Shown here piece by piece: positions 9,301-17,417 of a DNA stretch of 64,000 nt (its first letter is position 1; each line of letters begins with the position of its first letter). Source of the stretch: JBCBEX01 sp038528235 (lineage in GTDB: Bacteria; Bacteroidota; Rhodothermia; Rhodothermales; Rubricoccaceae); the NCBI GenBank assembly GCA_038528235.1, contig JBCBEX010000001.1, forward strand, positions 127,955 to 191,954, written 5' to 3'. A model generated the notes under the pieces. That model worked only from the letters and a program-made list of their open reading frames with translations, did no database searches and was not told the origin of the DNA. The translations under genes were made by a program, and so were the position numbers.

Positions 9301-11678
9301 CTGGCGAGCGTCGAGTCGCCCGCGAACGCGCCCACGTCGAGGTTCTCGAAGCGTCCGTTGCGCACGGTGAACGCGGGTGTCTTGGCGAAGGGGGTGCCGG
9401 TGAGGTCGGCCTGGACGAGCCCACCGGGCATGCGCACGCTCGCTCCGCCGTCGAGCCGCCCGCCAGTGAGGCGCATGGTCAGGGAGCCTGATGTGATCGC
9501 TTGGTCGTTGACCTGCGACTCGCCGAAGTCGCCGCCCAGGCGCAGGAGCATCGTTGCGGGGTCGGTGCCGCGTCCGGTCAGCCGCATCGTGCCGTTGAGC
9601 CGCGTCGTGAGGGGCGCAGCCCCCGCAGAGTCAGGCGGCACGAAGGCCCCGGCGTCGAGGTTGGTCAGCAGTACGTCGGCGTCGTAGCGCAGCGTGTCGG
9701 CGAAGGGCTCCGTCTCGCCGCGCAGCGCCACGCGGCCGGCGTCGGCGAAGTCGGCCTCGCCGTCGAAGGCGAGCAGGCCGTCGGCGAGCGTGGCGAAGAG
9801 GTCAGCCGATGGGACCGCGGTGGTGCCATAGCGGGTGTCGTCCAGGCGTGCTTCGAGGTCGAGGAGCATCGCCTGCGGGTCGGTGCCGCGTGCGTCGAGG
9901 GTGAAGGTGCCGGTGATGCTGCTTGCCTGCGCCGGGTCGCCGGTGAGCGCCGCGAGGTCGAGTTCGGTGGCGCGGCCCTCGCTGATCTCGACGACGAGCG
10001 GCTCGGCGAACGGCTGCACCAGCCCGGTGAGATCGAGCTGGCCGCCCGCGCGTCCCTCCGGGCCGAAGCGCCCACGTGCGTTGAAGCGGAGCGTCTGCCG
10101 GACGAGCTGCGCGTCGAGCGCGAGGCGTTCTACCTCGGTCGTGGTCGTCGCTGTGGCGATGGTGGCAGCGTCGAGAGTCGCGCCGAGGCTGGCTTGCATT
10201 GTGCCGACCTCGATCCCCTGGCCCGCCACCGAGAACGTCCCGCTTAGGTCGGTCGCCTCGATGCTGTCGGCGAAGGCAGCGAGGTTGACATCTTCGAAGT
10301 GCCCATCGGCGAGGTAGGTCGGCGTGGTAGCGAACGGCCGCGCCGTGCCCTCGGCCGTCACGTTCGCGCCGGGGATCGCGGCGTCGAGGGCGAAGCGCAC
10401 CGCGCCGTTCGTGAAGCGTCCGTCGAGCGTGGACGAGCGCAGCGTCTGCTCGCCCATCTCGGAGTCGAAGACGCGCAGCGCGAACGGCCCGTCGATCGTG
10501 GTGGTCGCGTCGCCCGTGAGGTTCACGTCGAGGTCGGCGTTGAGCGTGGCGGCGAGCGCTGGGTCGCCGAGGAGGCGCCCCGGGTCGAGGGCGCGCACCT
10601 GCCCCTGAGCGCGGTACACGACGCGCCCTGACTCGGCGCTGCGGAAGGTGGCGTCGAGGTCTACCGTGCCCGCGCCGTCGAGGTCGGCATCGAGGACGGC
10701 GGTGAGGTTGCGGCCGTCGCTCTCAGCGTCGAGTGCGAGCGTCGGGTTGCCGAGCACGTCCACCGGCGCGAAGGCGCGCACATCGGCCATCGCGAGCGGC
10801 TGTGCGGTGAGGTCGGCGGTGAAGCGCGGTAGCCACTCCTGGAGGTTGTCCTCCGAGGCGAGCGCGCGGAGGAACGCACCGTATTGCACGTCGGCGTGGC
10901 CGTGTACGGCGGAGCGCGGCGAGGTGAGGCGAAGCGTGTCCACGACGGCCACTTCGTCGTCGAAGCGGCCTCCCAACTCAAGGTCGAGCGCGGTCGTGCG
11001 GTCGGCGGCAGTAAGCGTCGTGGCGAAGCGGTCGAGCGTGCCCACAAGCTGGTCCGGCGCGAAGACGAAGTCGGTGAGGTGCACCCCGAGCGGATCGGCG
11101 GTGAGGAGCGAGTCGCGGTTGGTGCCGAGCTCCGTGTAGAATGCCATCTCGACGCGCCCGCGCTCGACGCGGAGGTCGTCCAGTGTGATCGTGAAGCCGC
11201 TGCTCGTCGTGTCCGTCTCGGTGGTGTCCGCGACGAAGAGCGTGGCGAGGTCGAAGCTCGAATCGGCGCGCTGCTCCATGCGCACGAACGGGCCGACCAC
11301 GCGCACGGTGCCGAGGGCGAGCCGCCGCCCGGCGAGGCCAAGCAGGTTGTAGCTCGCCGACGCCGAGTCGATGCGCACGAGCGCCTGCCCGTCGCGCTCA
11401 ATCACGAGATCCGCGACCTGCGCGTTGGTGAGGAGGTTGCCCTCGATGCTGCCCACGGTCACCGTCGCGTCGTCGCTGAGCAGATTCTGGATCTGCGTCA
11501 TGGCGACCTGCCGCACCTGCTCCTTCGCCCAGCCGGTCTGGAGCACGAGCGCGGCCACCACGAGCAGCACGAGCACGAAGCCCACGAGCACGCCGAGCGC
11601 GATGAGGAGCCGACGCCGCCACGAACGCTTCGCTGGCGTGGTTTGGGCAGAGTGCTGCTGGGAGGACTGCGGCTCCAT
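6381..11678 (-). CDS. tamB: TamB-like translocation and assembly module protein (DUF490)
   Basis: This 1765-residue protein is anchored by one N-terminal membrane segment (about residues 23-46, LLIALGVLVGFVLVLLVVAALV) and otherwise extends into the periplasm. The middle is a long series of beta-strand repeats rich in phrases such as LDATFRSAESG and DLTGTF, typical of the AsmA/TamB bridge-like lipid-transfer fold. The last 350 or so residues form the TamB C-terminal domain (DUF490), ending in LSNRLFATLGYLVSN and a final aromatic beta strand. It starts inside the stop codon of the upstream Omp85 gene (TGATG at 11678-11680), so the two are translationally coupled. TamA/TamB pairs help insert outer-membrane proteins, and TamB-like proteins are linked to phospholipid transport; which role dominates here is unknown. 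Confidence 0.92.
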   Translation of the reverse strand: MEPQSSQQHSAQTTPAKRSWRRRLLIALGVLVGFVLVLLVVAALVLQTGWAKEQVRQVAMTQIQNLLSDDATVTVGSIEGNLLTNAQVADLVIERDGQALVRIDSASASYNLLGLAGRRLALGTVRVVGPFVRMEQRADSSFDLATLFVADTTETDTTSSGFTITLDDLRVERGRVEMAFYTELGTNRDSLLTADPLGVHLTDFVFAPDQLVGTLDRFATTLTAADRTTALDLELGGRFDDEVAVVDTLRLTSPRSAVHGHADVQYGAFLRALASEDNLQEWLPRFTADLTAQPLAMADVRAFAPVDVLGNPTLALDAESDGRNLTAVLDADLDGAGTVDLDATFRSAESGRVVYRAQGQVRALDPGRLLGDPALAATLNADLDVNLTGDATTTIDGPFALRVFDSEMGEQTLRSSTLDGRFTNGAVRFALDAAIPGANVTAEGTARPFATTPTYLADGHFEDVNLAAFADSIEATDLSGTFSVAGQGIEVGTMQASLGATLDAATIATATTTTEVERLALDAQLVRQTLRFNARGRFGPEGRAGGQLDLTGLVQPFAEPLVVEISEGRATELDLAALTGDPAQASSITGTFTLDARGTDPQAMLLDLEARLDDTRYGTTAVPSADLFATLADGLLAFDGEADFADAGRVALRGETEPFADTLRYDADVLLTNLDAGAFVPPDSAGAAPLTTRLNGTMRLTGRGTDPATMLLRLGGDFGESQVNDQAITSGSLTMRLTGGRLDGGASVRMPGGLVQADLTGTPFAKTPAFTVRNGRFENLDVGAFAGDSTLASDLTGTFAAEVAGTDPATARADATLTLEPSSFNDARLDGRVALTLADGVGQADATLALAGGTAMVDATYAFPDDDALPMFEARGDIDGVDLRPFLAPVLAALPDSVRAANPRLGQRDALSLDFDVRGSGDSAETLQASGRVWSTGARALDIRVDSLFAAFDLGDQQLDLTTLLLRSEVLDLRAGGQVALDAFTATSSLLTLTAQVKDPDPLSRLVGQALLIEEGRIEGQVQSEPGEPLEFRLDATTDLLAFGTTRASNVNTDIAGLYSADDGLAARIRFETGFLSAGTFRARDVDADARYNGEEVSLDVTLEVDDDREVRLQGRTDLNPDAPEFTLDRFDMRLGQRRFGLAQPSRISYGDRIRVRGFLLAADTPGLGIEQIAADGVIDLDGRQNFILTVEGLLLDGLTDLAGLDALGGRLDASLIMGGTASAPTLDGTFAVGPITSRKRDVGTVDATFAYADQRIEVDAALMHVSGAALQATGFAPFGFALDGTVATPPSDAPVDLALTTTEPFPIAWATPFFDPRTVNELGGTLTADAAVVGTRSDPQLDGTLAILDGRMGLPEFGRVYQNATIPITLDDDRLTFGSDVLGPAFLRDSDGGTLTLEGSLLVPDLQVAALDLDLLIQANRYLAIDNQTYSGFRVSASGREGLRVTGPVDGPTVTGTVQIDQGVVYQTDELIGPTFSQISLSPTDIQRVEATFGVRAAAADTTVSAVYVDTAIDLRVIVPGRVSFRADGLANIDLEFEGDLIVRKDRGQEEVQLFDSIEIPRGTVEFGGRRFDVERGVFVFNGPVPETRVDLEAAMVIRQTGETSAQSALTITLNYKGTLGENPAPSFSSSPVQLETSEIVCYIATGQPCAGIVSGAGESATGLLTSQLSAAIGNVASRSLGLDLVQIEAQPDVTVTIGKYLSNRLFATLGYLVSNNSGNTDAATLDLVLQYQLRQWLQLQAEYEQLQDGENNVGGGVQFEVAY

Positions 11679-14026
11679 CAGAACGACCTCCCGATGGACA
11701 GGTGGAACGCGAACCGCTGGAAGTCCCAGAAGCCGATGTCTTGCCCGAGCAGCGTCCGAAGCTGCTCCGTGGCATCGGCGCGGTCGACGGTCCCGTCGCC
11801 GTTCAAGTCGAGATCAGCGTCGGCGCCAAGTGTGCCGAGCGGGTCGAACACCTCGTCGGGGGCCAGCACGTCGAGCGCGGTCGGGTTGAGCTTGTAGCCG
11901 ACGGCCAGGCTGATCTCGCCGATTTGGCTGGCGAAGCCGAAGCCGAACCCCGTGCTGTAGCGCAGCCGCTCCTCGTCGGCGAGTACCTCGTCGAGGATGC
12001 CGAGGAAGGCGGGAGCGTTGGGGTCATCGAGGACGTCGTCGCTGAAGTTGTAGGTGTCGGTGCCGCCCGGCGTCCAGAGCTGCCCGGCGTCGAGGAAGGT
12101 GATGGCGCGGAAAGCAGGCGGGAAGAAGGGCATCGGCATGGCAACCTCGACGCTCCCGGCGAGCTTGGTGGAGCCGCCGAGCGCGAAGAAGCGGCCCTGG
12201 CTGCCGCCGAGGAGCGCATAGGACGTGCTGCCGTCGTCGGCCACGGCGCGCTGGAAGTCGGGGAGCTTCGGGCCGAGCAGGCCGAGGTTGTAGCCGCGCA
12301 CGTCGCCTGTGCCGCCGGCGAGCACGACCACGTCGCGGAGGCGCGCGGCGTCGTTGTCGAAGCTCGTCGGGCCGAGGGGCAGCAGGCGGCCGGCCGAGGC
12401 ACGGGCGCGCAGCCGGAGGTCGCCGGGGAGGAGCATGAAGCCTTGCACGGAGGCCGTCGCGCGGAGGTACTGCACGTTGGAGAGCAGCGTCGGTCCCGCC
12501 GCCGCGACGGTGGCGCGGCCGAGGTAGCCCTCGGCGGGGTCGAGGAGGTTGTCGAGCGCACCGTAGAGGCCGTCCACGCCGAGCTCGCTCTTGGTGACGC
12601 GCCCGAGCGCGTTGGGGCTCAGCAGTTCCGAAAGGCGCGCCTCGCCGCCGCCCAGGCCGAAGATCTCGCGCGTCGAGACGTTGGTGCGCAGCGTGAGCGT
12701 CCGCAGCGAGCCGAGGTCGGCCAGCAGCGCGGCCGTGGCGCCCACGCCGAGCGAGTTCTCCCGGGTGTCGTCGCGGAAGGTGACGGAGGGGCCGGTGGTG
12801 AGCGAGAGCCGCCGGTCGAAGATGTAGGGCTGGCGGAGCGTCGTGGCGGCGCTGTAGCGGCGGTCCACGATGCCGTCGCCCGCGAGCGCGAGGAAGCCCG
12901 TCTCGGCGGTAGCGGTGGCGGTGAAGGTGCGCGCGTCGCCGAGGAAGTTGCGGTGCGTCCACTGCGCCTGCGCTCGCGCCCCGCTTTGGGTGAGGTAGCC
13001 GAGGTTGGCTTGCAGGAGGCGGGGCTCGCCCTCGGTGACGCGGACGCGGATGCGCACGGTCGAGTCGCGCGCCTGTCCGGAGGGCGGCTCGGGGGCGTCC
13101 ACGAGCGCGATCTGGAAGAGGTTGAGGTCGAAGATCTGCCGCTGTCCTTCGGTGAGGTCGCGGAACGAGAAGCGGTCGCCGCGGCGGAAGGGCAGCTCGC
13201 GGGCGACCACGCGGTCGCGCACGCTCGTCGCGCCCTCGATCTCGATCGCCCCGAAGCGGCCGAGGGGGCCCACATCGGCGAAGAGGCGCACGTCGGCGCG
13301 GTTGCGCGTCGTGTCCACGTCGGTGGTGGCGCGTACGCGGGGGTAGGCATAGCCCTGGTTCTGGAGCCACTCTAGCGTCTCGCTCTGGAGCTGGATCAGC
13401 GAGAACTGGTCGAGGCGGCGGCCCTCGCGCACGCTCACGTTGTTCTGGAAGCTCGCCCAGCGCTCTCGGGCGACAGGAGAGAGCGTCGGGGCGAGGGCGG
13501 TACTGTCTGCCTCCGTGAGGAAGTCGAGCGAGCGGATCAGCAGCGGCGGTCCCTCGTCGACGGTGAACAGGATGCGGACGTCGTTGTCGGTGGTGTCGAG
13601 CCGGACGAACCAGTCAGCCTCGGCTTCGAGGAAGCCGTTGTCGCGGTAGTAGCGCTCCAGCCGTAGGAGGTCCTTCTGCAGTTCGAAGGGTAGGAAGGGG
13701 TACGTGCTGGGCGGTTTGAAGACCGGGAGGATCGAGAGGAACTGCGTGACCGGGCGCCGCCAGCCCATTTCCATGAAGCCGGGCTGCGCCGTGGCGATCT
13801 GCGCCAGCAGGGCCTCGTCCTCGAACGTTTGGCTCTCGGCGAAGCGAAAGCGGATGTCCTGCACGGTCGTGGCCTCGTTGACCAAGAACAGCGGAGCCTG
13901 CGCCCACACTACGGTAGGGGCAAGCAGGAGAAGCAGGAGCGAGAACAGGCGCAAGGCCAGAGCAGAGGAAATGCCGGAAGAGAAGAAGAGCACGCCGGGC
14001 GGCGAGCGCACCGAGCATGAGAGCAT
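11678..14026 (-). CDS. Omp85-family outer-membrane assembly protein (TamA/BamA-like)
   Basis: The 782-residue product has an N-terminal signal sequence (hydrophobic LFSLLLLLLAPTVVWAQA, about residues 26-43). POTRA-like repeats follow, including DLLRLERYYRDNGFLEAEADW and ADVRLFADVGPLGRFGAIEIEG. The C-terminal 16-strand barrel contains the VRGY motif (GTGDVRGYNLG) that locks the L6 loop in Omp85 proteins, and it ends in an aromatic residue (GRSF). It is the partner gene of tamB, overlapping it by one base. Unusually, residues about 736-752 insert a DLNGDGTVDRADA loop, a dockerin/EF-hand-like calcium site, just before the last barrel strand. Adjacent tamB favours a TamA role over the main BamA, which is probably encoded elsewhere. 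Confidence 0.88.
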   Translation of the reverse strand: MLSCSVRSPPGVLFFSSGISSALALRLFSLLLLLLAPTVVWAQAPLFLVNEATTVQDIRFRFAESQTFEDEALLAQIATAQPGFMEMGWRRPVTQFLSILPVFKPPSTYPFLPFELQKDLLRLERYYRDNGFLEAEADWFVRLDTTDNDVRILFTVDEGPPLLIRSLDFLTEADSTALAPTLSPVARERWASFQNNVSVREGRRLDQFSLIQLQSETLEWLQNQGYAYPRVRATTDVDTTRNRADVRLFADVGPLGRFGAIEIEGATSVRDRVVARELPFRRGDRFSFRDLTEGQRQIFDLNLFQIALVDAPEPPSGQARDSTVRIRVRVTEGEPRLLQANLGYLTQSGARAQAQWTHRNFLGDARTFTATATAETGFLALAGDGIVDRRYSAATTLRQPYIFDRRLSLTTGPSVTFRDDTRENSLGVGATAALLADLGSLRTLTLRTNVSTREIFGLGGGEARLSELLSPNALGRVTKSELGVDGLYGALDNLLDPAEGYLGRATVAAAGPTLLSNVQYLRATASVQGFMLLPGDLRLRARASAGRLLPLGPTSFDNDAARLRDVVVLAGGTGDVRGYNLGLLGPKLPDFQRAVADDGSTSYALLGGSQGRFFALGGSTKLAGSVEVAMPMPFFPPAFRAITFLDAGQLWTPGGTDTYNFSDDVLDDPNAPAFLGILDEVLADEERLRYSTGFGFGFASQIGEISLAVGYKLNPTALDVLAPDEVFDPLGTLGADADLDLNGDGTVDRADATEQLRTLLGQDIGFWDFQRFAFHLSIGRSF

Positions 14027-14086
14027 CGAGCAGATACTGCCGTGCAGGCGGCCCCCAAGGTAGCACGTTGGCAGGTCTTGGGCCGA

Positions 14087-15235
14087 TCAGCGTTCGGCCG
14101 GATGTGGCGTCGGCGAGGGCCCCACGTGCGCCTCGTTGTCCTGCGCGTCGGTGGGCGCTTCTGAGGACGGGGGATCGTTGGCTGCGTTGTCTTCTGCCTC
14201 ATCGGATGGCTCCGGTGCGGCCCTGCGGCGGCGAGAGAGGCGTTGCTGCAGCACGCGGCGGAGTAGCGAGCGTCGGGAGCCGGTGCGCTCCTCGTGCACC
14301 GCGGCGACCATCGCGCCGAGGATGAGAATCAGGCTGGAGAGGTAGACCCAGAAGACGAGCGCGAGGATCAGCCCAAACACCCCGCCCAGCGAGATCAGTG
14401 CGTCGCTTGCCCCGGCCGCACTCTCGCCCCCGAGATTCTCGACGATCTCGGTCTGATTCGGGGCCTCGTACCGATCGAAGCGACCCACGTAGACAGCGTA
14501 GTAGGCAAAGAGGTTTTTCGCTCCTTCGAAGAGCAGTGCTGCGAAGAGCGCCCCTGTAAAGGCGCTGCGCGAGGGTGGCTTCGGCTTTGGGATGAAGTAG
14601 TAGAGCTGCGTGTACATAGCCAGCGAGAGCGCGAACGGGACGAGCCACGCCGCCACGCCGAAGACGAACTCCCAGCCCTGGGAGACCAGCGCCGCGTCGA
14701 GGCCGTTCTCCGCAGCGAGCGCTTCCGAGCGTGCCATCGCCACGCGCATGCCCACCGTCAGGCCGAACGAGAGCAGGAACAGCAGCGCCACCTGGCCGAT
14801 CATCCGCAGGTCGAAGAGGTAGCCGCCGAGGAACGAGCGCTGCTCGTGCCGCTCGCCCCCAAACGCGCCCGCAATCACGATGCGCAGTGCGCTGAAGAGC
14901 GTTAGTACGGTCAGGAACAGCCCGATACCGCCGACGATGGTGATGGTGCTGCCAGCCCGCTGAAGCTGCCCGAGCAGTTCAAAGAGCGTGTCGCTCTGGT
15001 AGTTCGGCAGAAACGAGCCGAGGAAGCGGGAGACCGTGTCGAAGGGGTCGTCCTGCCGCAGCACGAGACCAAAGATGCCTGTCCCGAGCACGAGCAGCGG
15101 GAGGATCGTGACGAGCACCTTGAAGGCAATCGCCTGCGCCAAGAGCAACACATACGGGTTGCGCAGCCGCGTGCCCAGGCCCCTCGCGTAGAACCGAGCG
15201 AGGTCGGAGAACCGAGACCAGAGAGCGTGTAGCAT
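14087..15235 (-). CDS. YihY/virulence factor BrkB family inner-membrane protein
   Basis: The product (about 382 aa from the chosen start) has six hydrophobic segments in the arrangement of the YihY/BrkB family. They include LLLAQAIAFKVLVTILPLLV, ITIVGGIGLFLTVLTLF, IGQVALLFLLSFGLTVG and a last pair ending LILGAMVAAVHEER. A family-typical YYFIPKPK phrase lies in the fourth loop. The C-terminal 60 residues are a charged, low-complexity cytoplasmic tail (RRRRAAPEPSDEAEDN...). The ATG at 15235 (MLHALWSRF) is preferred; one at 15334 adds 33 residues without family character and would run towards the rpmB promoter. Family function is uncertain; earlier naming as RNase BN is considered wrong. Confidence 0.85.
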   Translation of the reverse strand: MLHALWSRFSDLARFYARGLGTRLRNPYVLLLAQAIAFKVLVTILPLLVLGTGIFGLVLRQDDPFDTVSRFLGSFLPNYQSDTLFELLGQLQRAGSTITIVGGIGLFLTVLTLFSALRIVIAGAFGGERHEQRSFLGGYLFDLRMIGQVALLFLLSFGLTVGMRVAMARSEALAAENGLDAALVSQGWEFVFGVAAWLVPFALSLAMYTQLYYFIPKPKPPSRSAFTGALFAALLFEGAKNLFAYYAVYVGRFDRYEAPNQTEIVENLGGESAAGASDALISLGGVFGLILALVFWVYLSSLILILGAMVAAVHEERTGSRRSLLRRVLQQRLSRRRRAAPEPSDEAEDNAANDPPSSEAPTDAQDNEAHVGPSPTPHPAER

Positions 15236-15453
15236 GCGGGCAGAAGCAGGGAGGAGGCTCGGGGCAAACCGATAAGGATTCCCCGAGGTTCGCGCCGATG
15301 TGTCCGAGAGGTGTGCCAGGCGCTCCGTGTACACGGGCTACGGGGCGTGCAGCGAGCGAACCGACGGCCGCTGCGCCCTCACCATACCTTCGAGGAACCC
15401 GGAGCCAAGGCATCGCTATTAACACGTCCTTCGCCGCTTCGGGCCGGATTCCG

Positions 15454-15485
15454 TTTGGGCGCGGCGCGGCCAGCCTCTATTTTGG
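15454..15485 (+). promoter_or_regulatory. Candidate Bacteroidota-type promoter for rpmB-rpmG
   Basis: TTTG at 15454-15457 is followed after 20 bases by TATTTTGG from 15478. This is close to the Bacteroidota consensus of a -33 TTTG and a -7 TAnnTTTG, and lies about 45 bases before the rpmB start. Spacing and position fit; the -7 box is one base short of consensus. Confidence 0.5.
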
Positions 15486-15528
15486 AAGGCTGTCACCATT
15501 CCGTTCATATCACTCGACGGCCACGCTC

Positions 15529-15765
15529 ATGGCACGCAGAGATCAGCTCACGGGCAAGGGACCGATGTCGGGCAACCACGTCTCCCACGCTCACAACAAG
15601 GTGCGCCGCCGCTTCAACGTGAACCTCCAGAAGAAGCGCTTCTACATCCCCGAAGAAGACCGCTGGATCACGCTCCGCGTCACCGCGCAGACCATCAAGA
15701 CGATCAACAAGAAGGGCATCTCGGCCGTTCTCGCCGAAGCGCGCAAGCAAGGCGTCCGCGTCTAG
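15529..15765 (+). CDS. rpmB: 50S ribosomal protein L28
   Basis: The 78-residue product is a basic ribosomal protein of the large subunit. The typical L28 features are ARRDQLTGKGPMSGNHVSHAHN at the N-terminus, then RRRFNVNLQKKRF and a C-terminal TIKTINKKGI phrase. The start MARRDQ at 15529 matches the family length; the open frame upstream of it carries no family sequence. It is the first gene of a three-gene group with rpmG and the DUF4295 gene, 53 bases before rpmG. Confidence 0.96.
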   Translation: MARRDQLTGKGPMSGNHVSHAHNKVRRRFNVNLQKKRFYIPEEDRWITLRVTAQTIKTINKKGISAVLAEARKQGVRV

Positions 15766-15818
15766 CGCGTCTGCATCCCGCTGCCCCCCTTCTGACCACA
15801 CCGTAACCCCCCAGGCCG

Positions 15819-15989
15819 ATGGCGAAAGGCAAAGAAGCCCGCATCAAGGTCATCCTCGAATGCACCGAGGCGCCGGGCACGTCGCGCTACGCGACCACCA
15901 AGAACCGCCGGAATACCACCGGGCGGATGGAGCTCAAGAAGTACAACGCGAAGCTCCGCAAGCACACGCTCCACCGCGAGATCAAGTAA
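15819..15989 (+). CDS. rpmG: 50S ribosomal protein L33
   Basis: This 56-residue reading frame begins MAKGKEARIKVILECTEA and continues SRYATTKNRRNT and ELKKYNAKLRKHTLHREIK, the standard L33 sequence. The version lacks the paired CxxC zinc motifs: a single Cys remains at about residue 15. It is therefore a zinc-independent (C-minus) form. It lies 53 bases after rpmB and 48 before the DUF4295 gene, in one apparent operon. Confidence 0.95.
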   Translation: MAKGKEARIKVILECTEAPGTSRYATTKNRRNTTGRMELKKYNAKLRKHTLHREIK

Positions 15990-16037
15990 CCTCCTGATCG
16001 CTCGCGTCCACGCTCTAGACTCCCAGAGGTCAGACCC

Positions 16038-16214
16038 ATGGCGAAGAAAGTCTCCAAGAACCAGCGCACCAACCGTGGTGCCGGCGCCGACGCTAAGCAG
16101 ATGGCCAAGATCATCGTCGCGTCGAAGAAGCAGAACGGCTCCTACGAGTTCCGCACCAAGATGGTCGAAGCCAGCCAGGTGAAGGACGAACTCGCCGCCG
16201 CCAAGGCCCAGTAG
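16038..16214 (+). CDS. DUF4295 family small basic protein
   Basis: The 58-residue product begins MAKKVSKNQRTNRGAGADAK and contains MAKIIVASKKQNGSYEFRTKMV. It matches the pattern of DUF4295, a short Lys-rich protein that in Bacteroidota normally sits directly behind rpmB and rpmG, as here. The conserved pairing with L28 and L33 suggests a ribosome-associated role, but no function is established that I know of. Its presence is a lineage marker for Bacteroidota and relatives. Confidence 0.85.
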   Translation: MAKKVSKNQRTNRGAGADAKQMAKIIVASKKQNGSYEFRTKMVEASQVKDELAAAKAQ

Positions 16215-16248
16215 GCGGGTCCGTCGATCTGGTCAGCGGACGACCCTG

Positions 16249-16692
16249 CTAGCGCCGCATCAGGCTAGCCACGCGCGCATCCGACGGGAAGAACAGCGCC
16301 GCGAACGCCAGAAACGGCACGACGAAGGCGAGGTTGAGCGCATTGCCTGTTAGGAACGCGGCCACGCCCGCCGTCAGCGCCGACGCCTCCATGACCGCGA
16401 CCGAGGCGATGCCCAGGGCACGTATTTGCCCGAACGCGGCCTCCTCGGTGTCTTGCGACATCACCCGGGCGGGAATCATACGCTGCAGCGCGAACCCGAC
16501 CACGATGGCCCCAACGCTCGCCAGCGCATTGAGCATAAAGAGCACATCTGCCGACTCGGCCATCGGCGCAGCATTTGCCGACCGCCCCGCCACCCACCAG
16601 AGCACAGCCACCGCGAGCACAGCGCCGCCAACGATGGCGAGCCAGATCACCTGGAGGGCGCGAACATCGTCGGAGAGGGCGCGGTCAGACAT
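16249..16692 (-). CDS. Small integral membrane protein, four predicted helices
   Basis: I do not recognise a named family. The 147-residue product has four hydrophobic stretches: VIWLAIVGGAVLAVAVLWWV (about residues 15-34), NALASVGAIVVGFALQRM (about 55-72), a third around ASVAVMEASALTAGVAAF (about 96-113) and ALNLAFVVPFLAFAALFF (about 117-134). Short charged loops include SQDTEEAAFGQIRALGIA. It is convergent with the rpmB-rpmG-DUF4295 group and divergent from tRNA-Pro. Confidence 0.7.
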   Translation of the reverse strand: MSDRALSDDVRALQVIWLAIVGGAVLAVAVLWWVAGRSANAAPMAESADVLFMLNALASVGAIVVGFALQRMIPARVMSQDTEEAAFGQIRALGIASVAVMEASALTAGVAAFLTGNALNLAFVVPFLAFAALFFPSDARVASLMRR

Positions 16693-16806
16693 AGCGAAGC
16701 AGGTCGGGCAACATCGAAGCGAGTGCCCAACTTAGCGCCGCTGCGTATTTTTCCCGCGACACGATGAGCGCGGGCCTGTTCTTTCGACCCATCGTATCAA
16801 GACCCT

Positions 16807-16880
16807 CGGGGTGTGGCGCAGTCCGGTAGCGCATCTGCTTTGGGAGCAGAGGGTCGTCGGTTCAAATCCGGCCACCCCGA
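16807..16880 (+). tRNA. tRNA-Pro (anticodon TGG)
   Basis: A 74-nt cloverleaf. The acceptor arms cggggtg and caccccg pair perfectly and are followed by discriminator A. The anticodon arm is tctgc-TTTGGGA-gcaga, giving TGG. The T arm holds GGTTCAAATCC. No CCA is encoded. A TATTTTTC sequence at 16746 resembles a -7 box, but no clear -33 element accompanies it. Confidence 0.95.
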
Positions 16881-16886
16881 CTAGGT

Positions 16887-16925
16887 CCACGCGGGCACCG
16901 TCACAGCAGACGCGTGCCCGCGTGG
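16887..16925. terminator. Strong hairpin just after tRNA-Pro
   Basis: Twelve-base arms ccacgcgggcac (16887-16898) and gtgcccgcgtgg (16914-16925) pair perfectly around a 15-base loop. It starts 7 bases after the tRNA-Pro gene. No T-run follows on either strand, so it may be a processing or pausing hairpin rather than a classic intrinsic terminator. It also lies in the 3' end of the HNH transcript from the other strand. Confidence 0.6.
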
Positions 16926-16956
16926 CATTCTAAGCCCCGGTAGCCATCGATGGATT

Positions 16957-17313
16957 CTATCGGGCATGCTCCACAGCATGGCAGTTGGCGCAAAGCAGTT
17001 CGCACTTGTCGAGTTCGGCTTCGATCTTCGTCCACGAGCGTAGTCGAAGCTTGGCCCAGTTGATATCCTTCTCGCTGGGCTCCACATGGTGAAACTGTAG
17101 GGCAGCGTAATGCTGGTCGTAGCCGCAGCGGTTGCACCGCCCGCCCTTGTACTCGATGGCCCGTCTCTTCTTTGCGATCCATCGTTCGACGCAGTAGGCG
17201 TTGAAGCAGGCCTTGCAGTACGAAGCCCCCGACGTACGGTCAGATTGCCTGTAGAACTCCGTGCGGCTTTTCTCTTGACCGCACCGGCTGCACGTCTTAA
17301 GCTGGGGTGTCAT
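16957..17313 (-). CDS. HNH endonuclease-like protein with N-terminal zinc ribbon
   Basis: The 118-residue product is a compact HNH-type nuclease. An N-terminal zinc ribbon has CSRCG (about residues 8-12) paired with CKACF (about 33-37). The HNH core comprises CNRCGY (about 60-65), LQFHHVEPSEK (about 72-82) with the double-His metal/catalytic element, and CELLCANCHAVEH (about 103-115). Such proteins cut DNA and occur in mobile introns, phages and as stand-alone genes. It has an exceptional position: antisense between tRNA-Pro and tRNA-Arg, with its ATG at 17313 directly abutting the first base of tRNA-Arg at 17314. No upstream alternative ATG fits the domain boundary. Confidence 0.82.
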   Translation of the reverse strand: MTPQLKTCSRCGQEKSRTEFYRQSDRTSGASYCKACFNAYCVERWIAKKRRAIEYKGGRCNRCGYDQHYAALQFHHVEPSEKDINWAKLRLRSWTKIEAELDKCELLCANCHAVEHAR

Positions 17314-17387
17314 GGTCCGGTAGCTTAGCTGGATAAAGCGTCGGCCTTCTAAGCCGAATATCGTAGGTTCGAGTCCTACCCGGACTG
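17314..17387 (+). tRNA. tRNA-Arg (anticodon TCT)
   Basis: A 74-nt cloverleaf. The acceptor arm ggtccgg pairs with ccggact (first pair G-T wobble), with discriminator G. The anticodon arm tcggc-CTTCTAA-gccga gives TCT. The T arm is gtagg-TTCGAGT-cctac. CCA is not encoded. Its promoter must lie within the antisense HNH gene, or it is read through from tRNA-Pro. Confidence 0.95.
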
Positions 17388-17417
17388 CTCATTGGATTGG
17401 ATTGTTGGAAATTAGGT

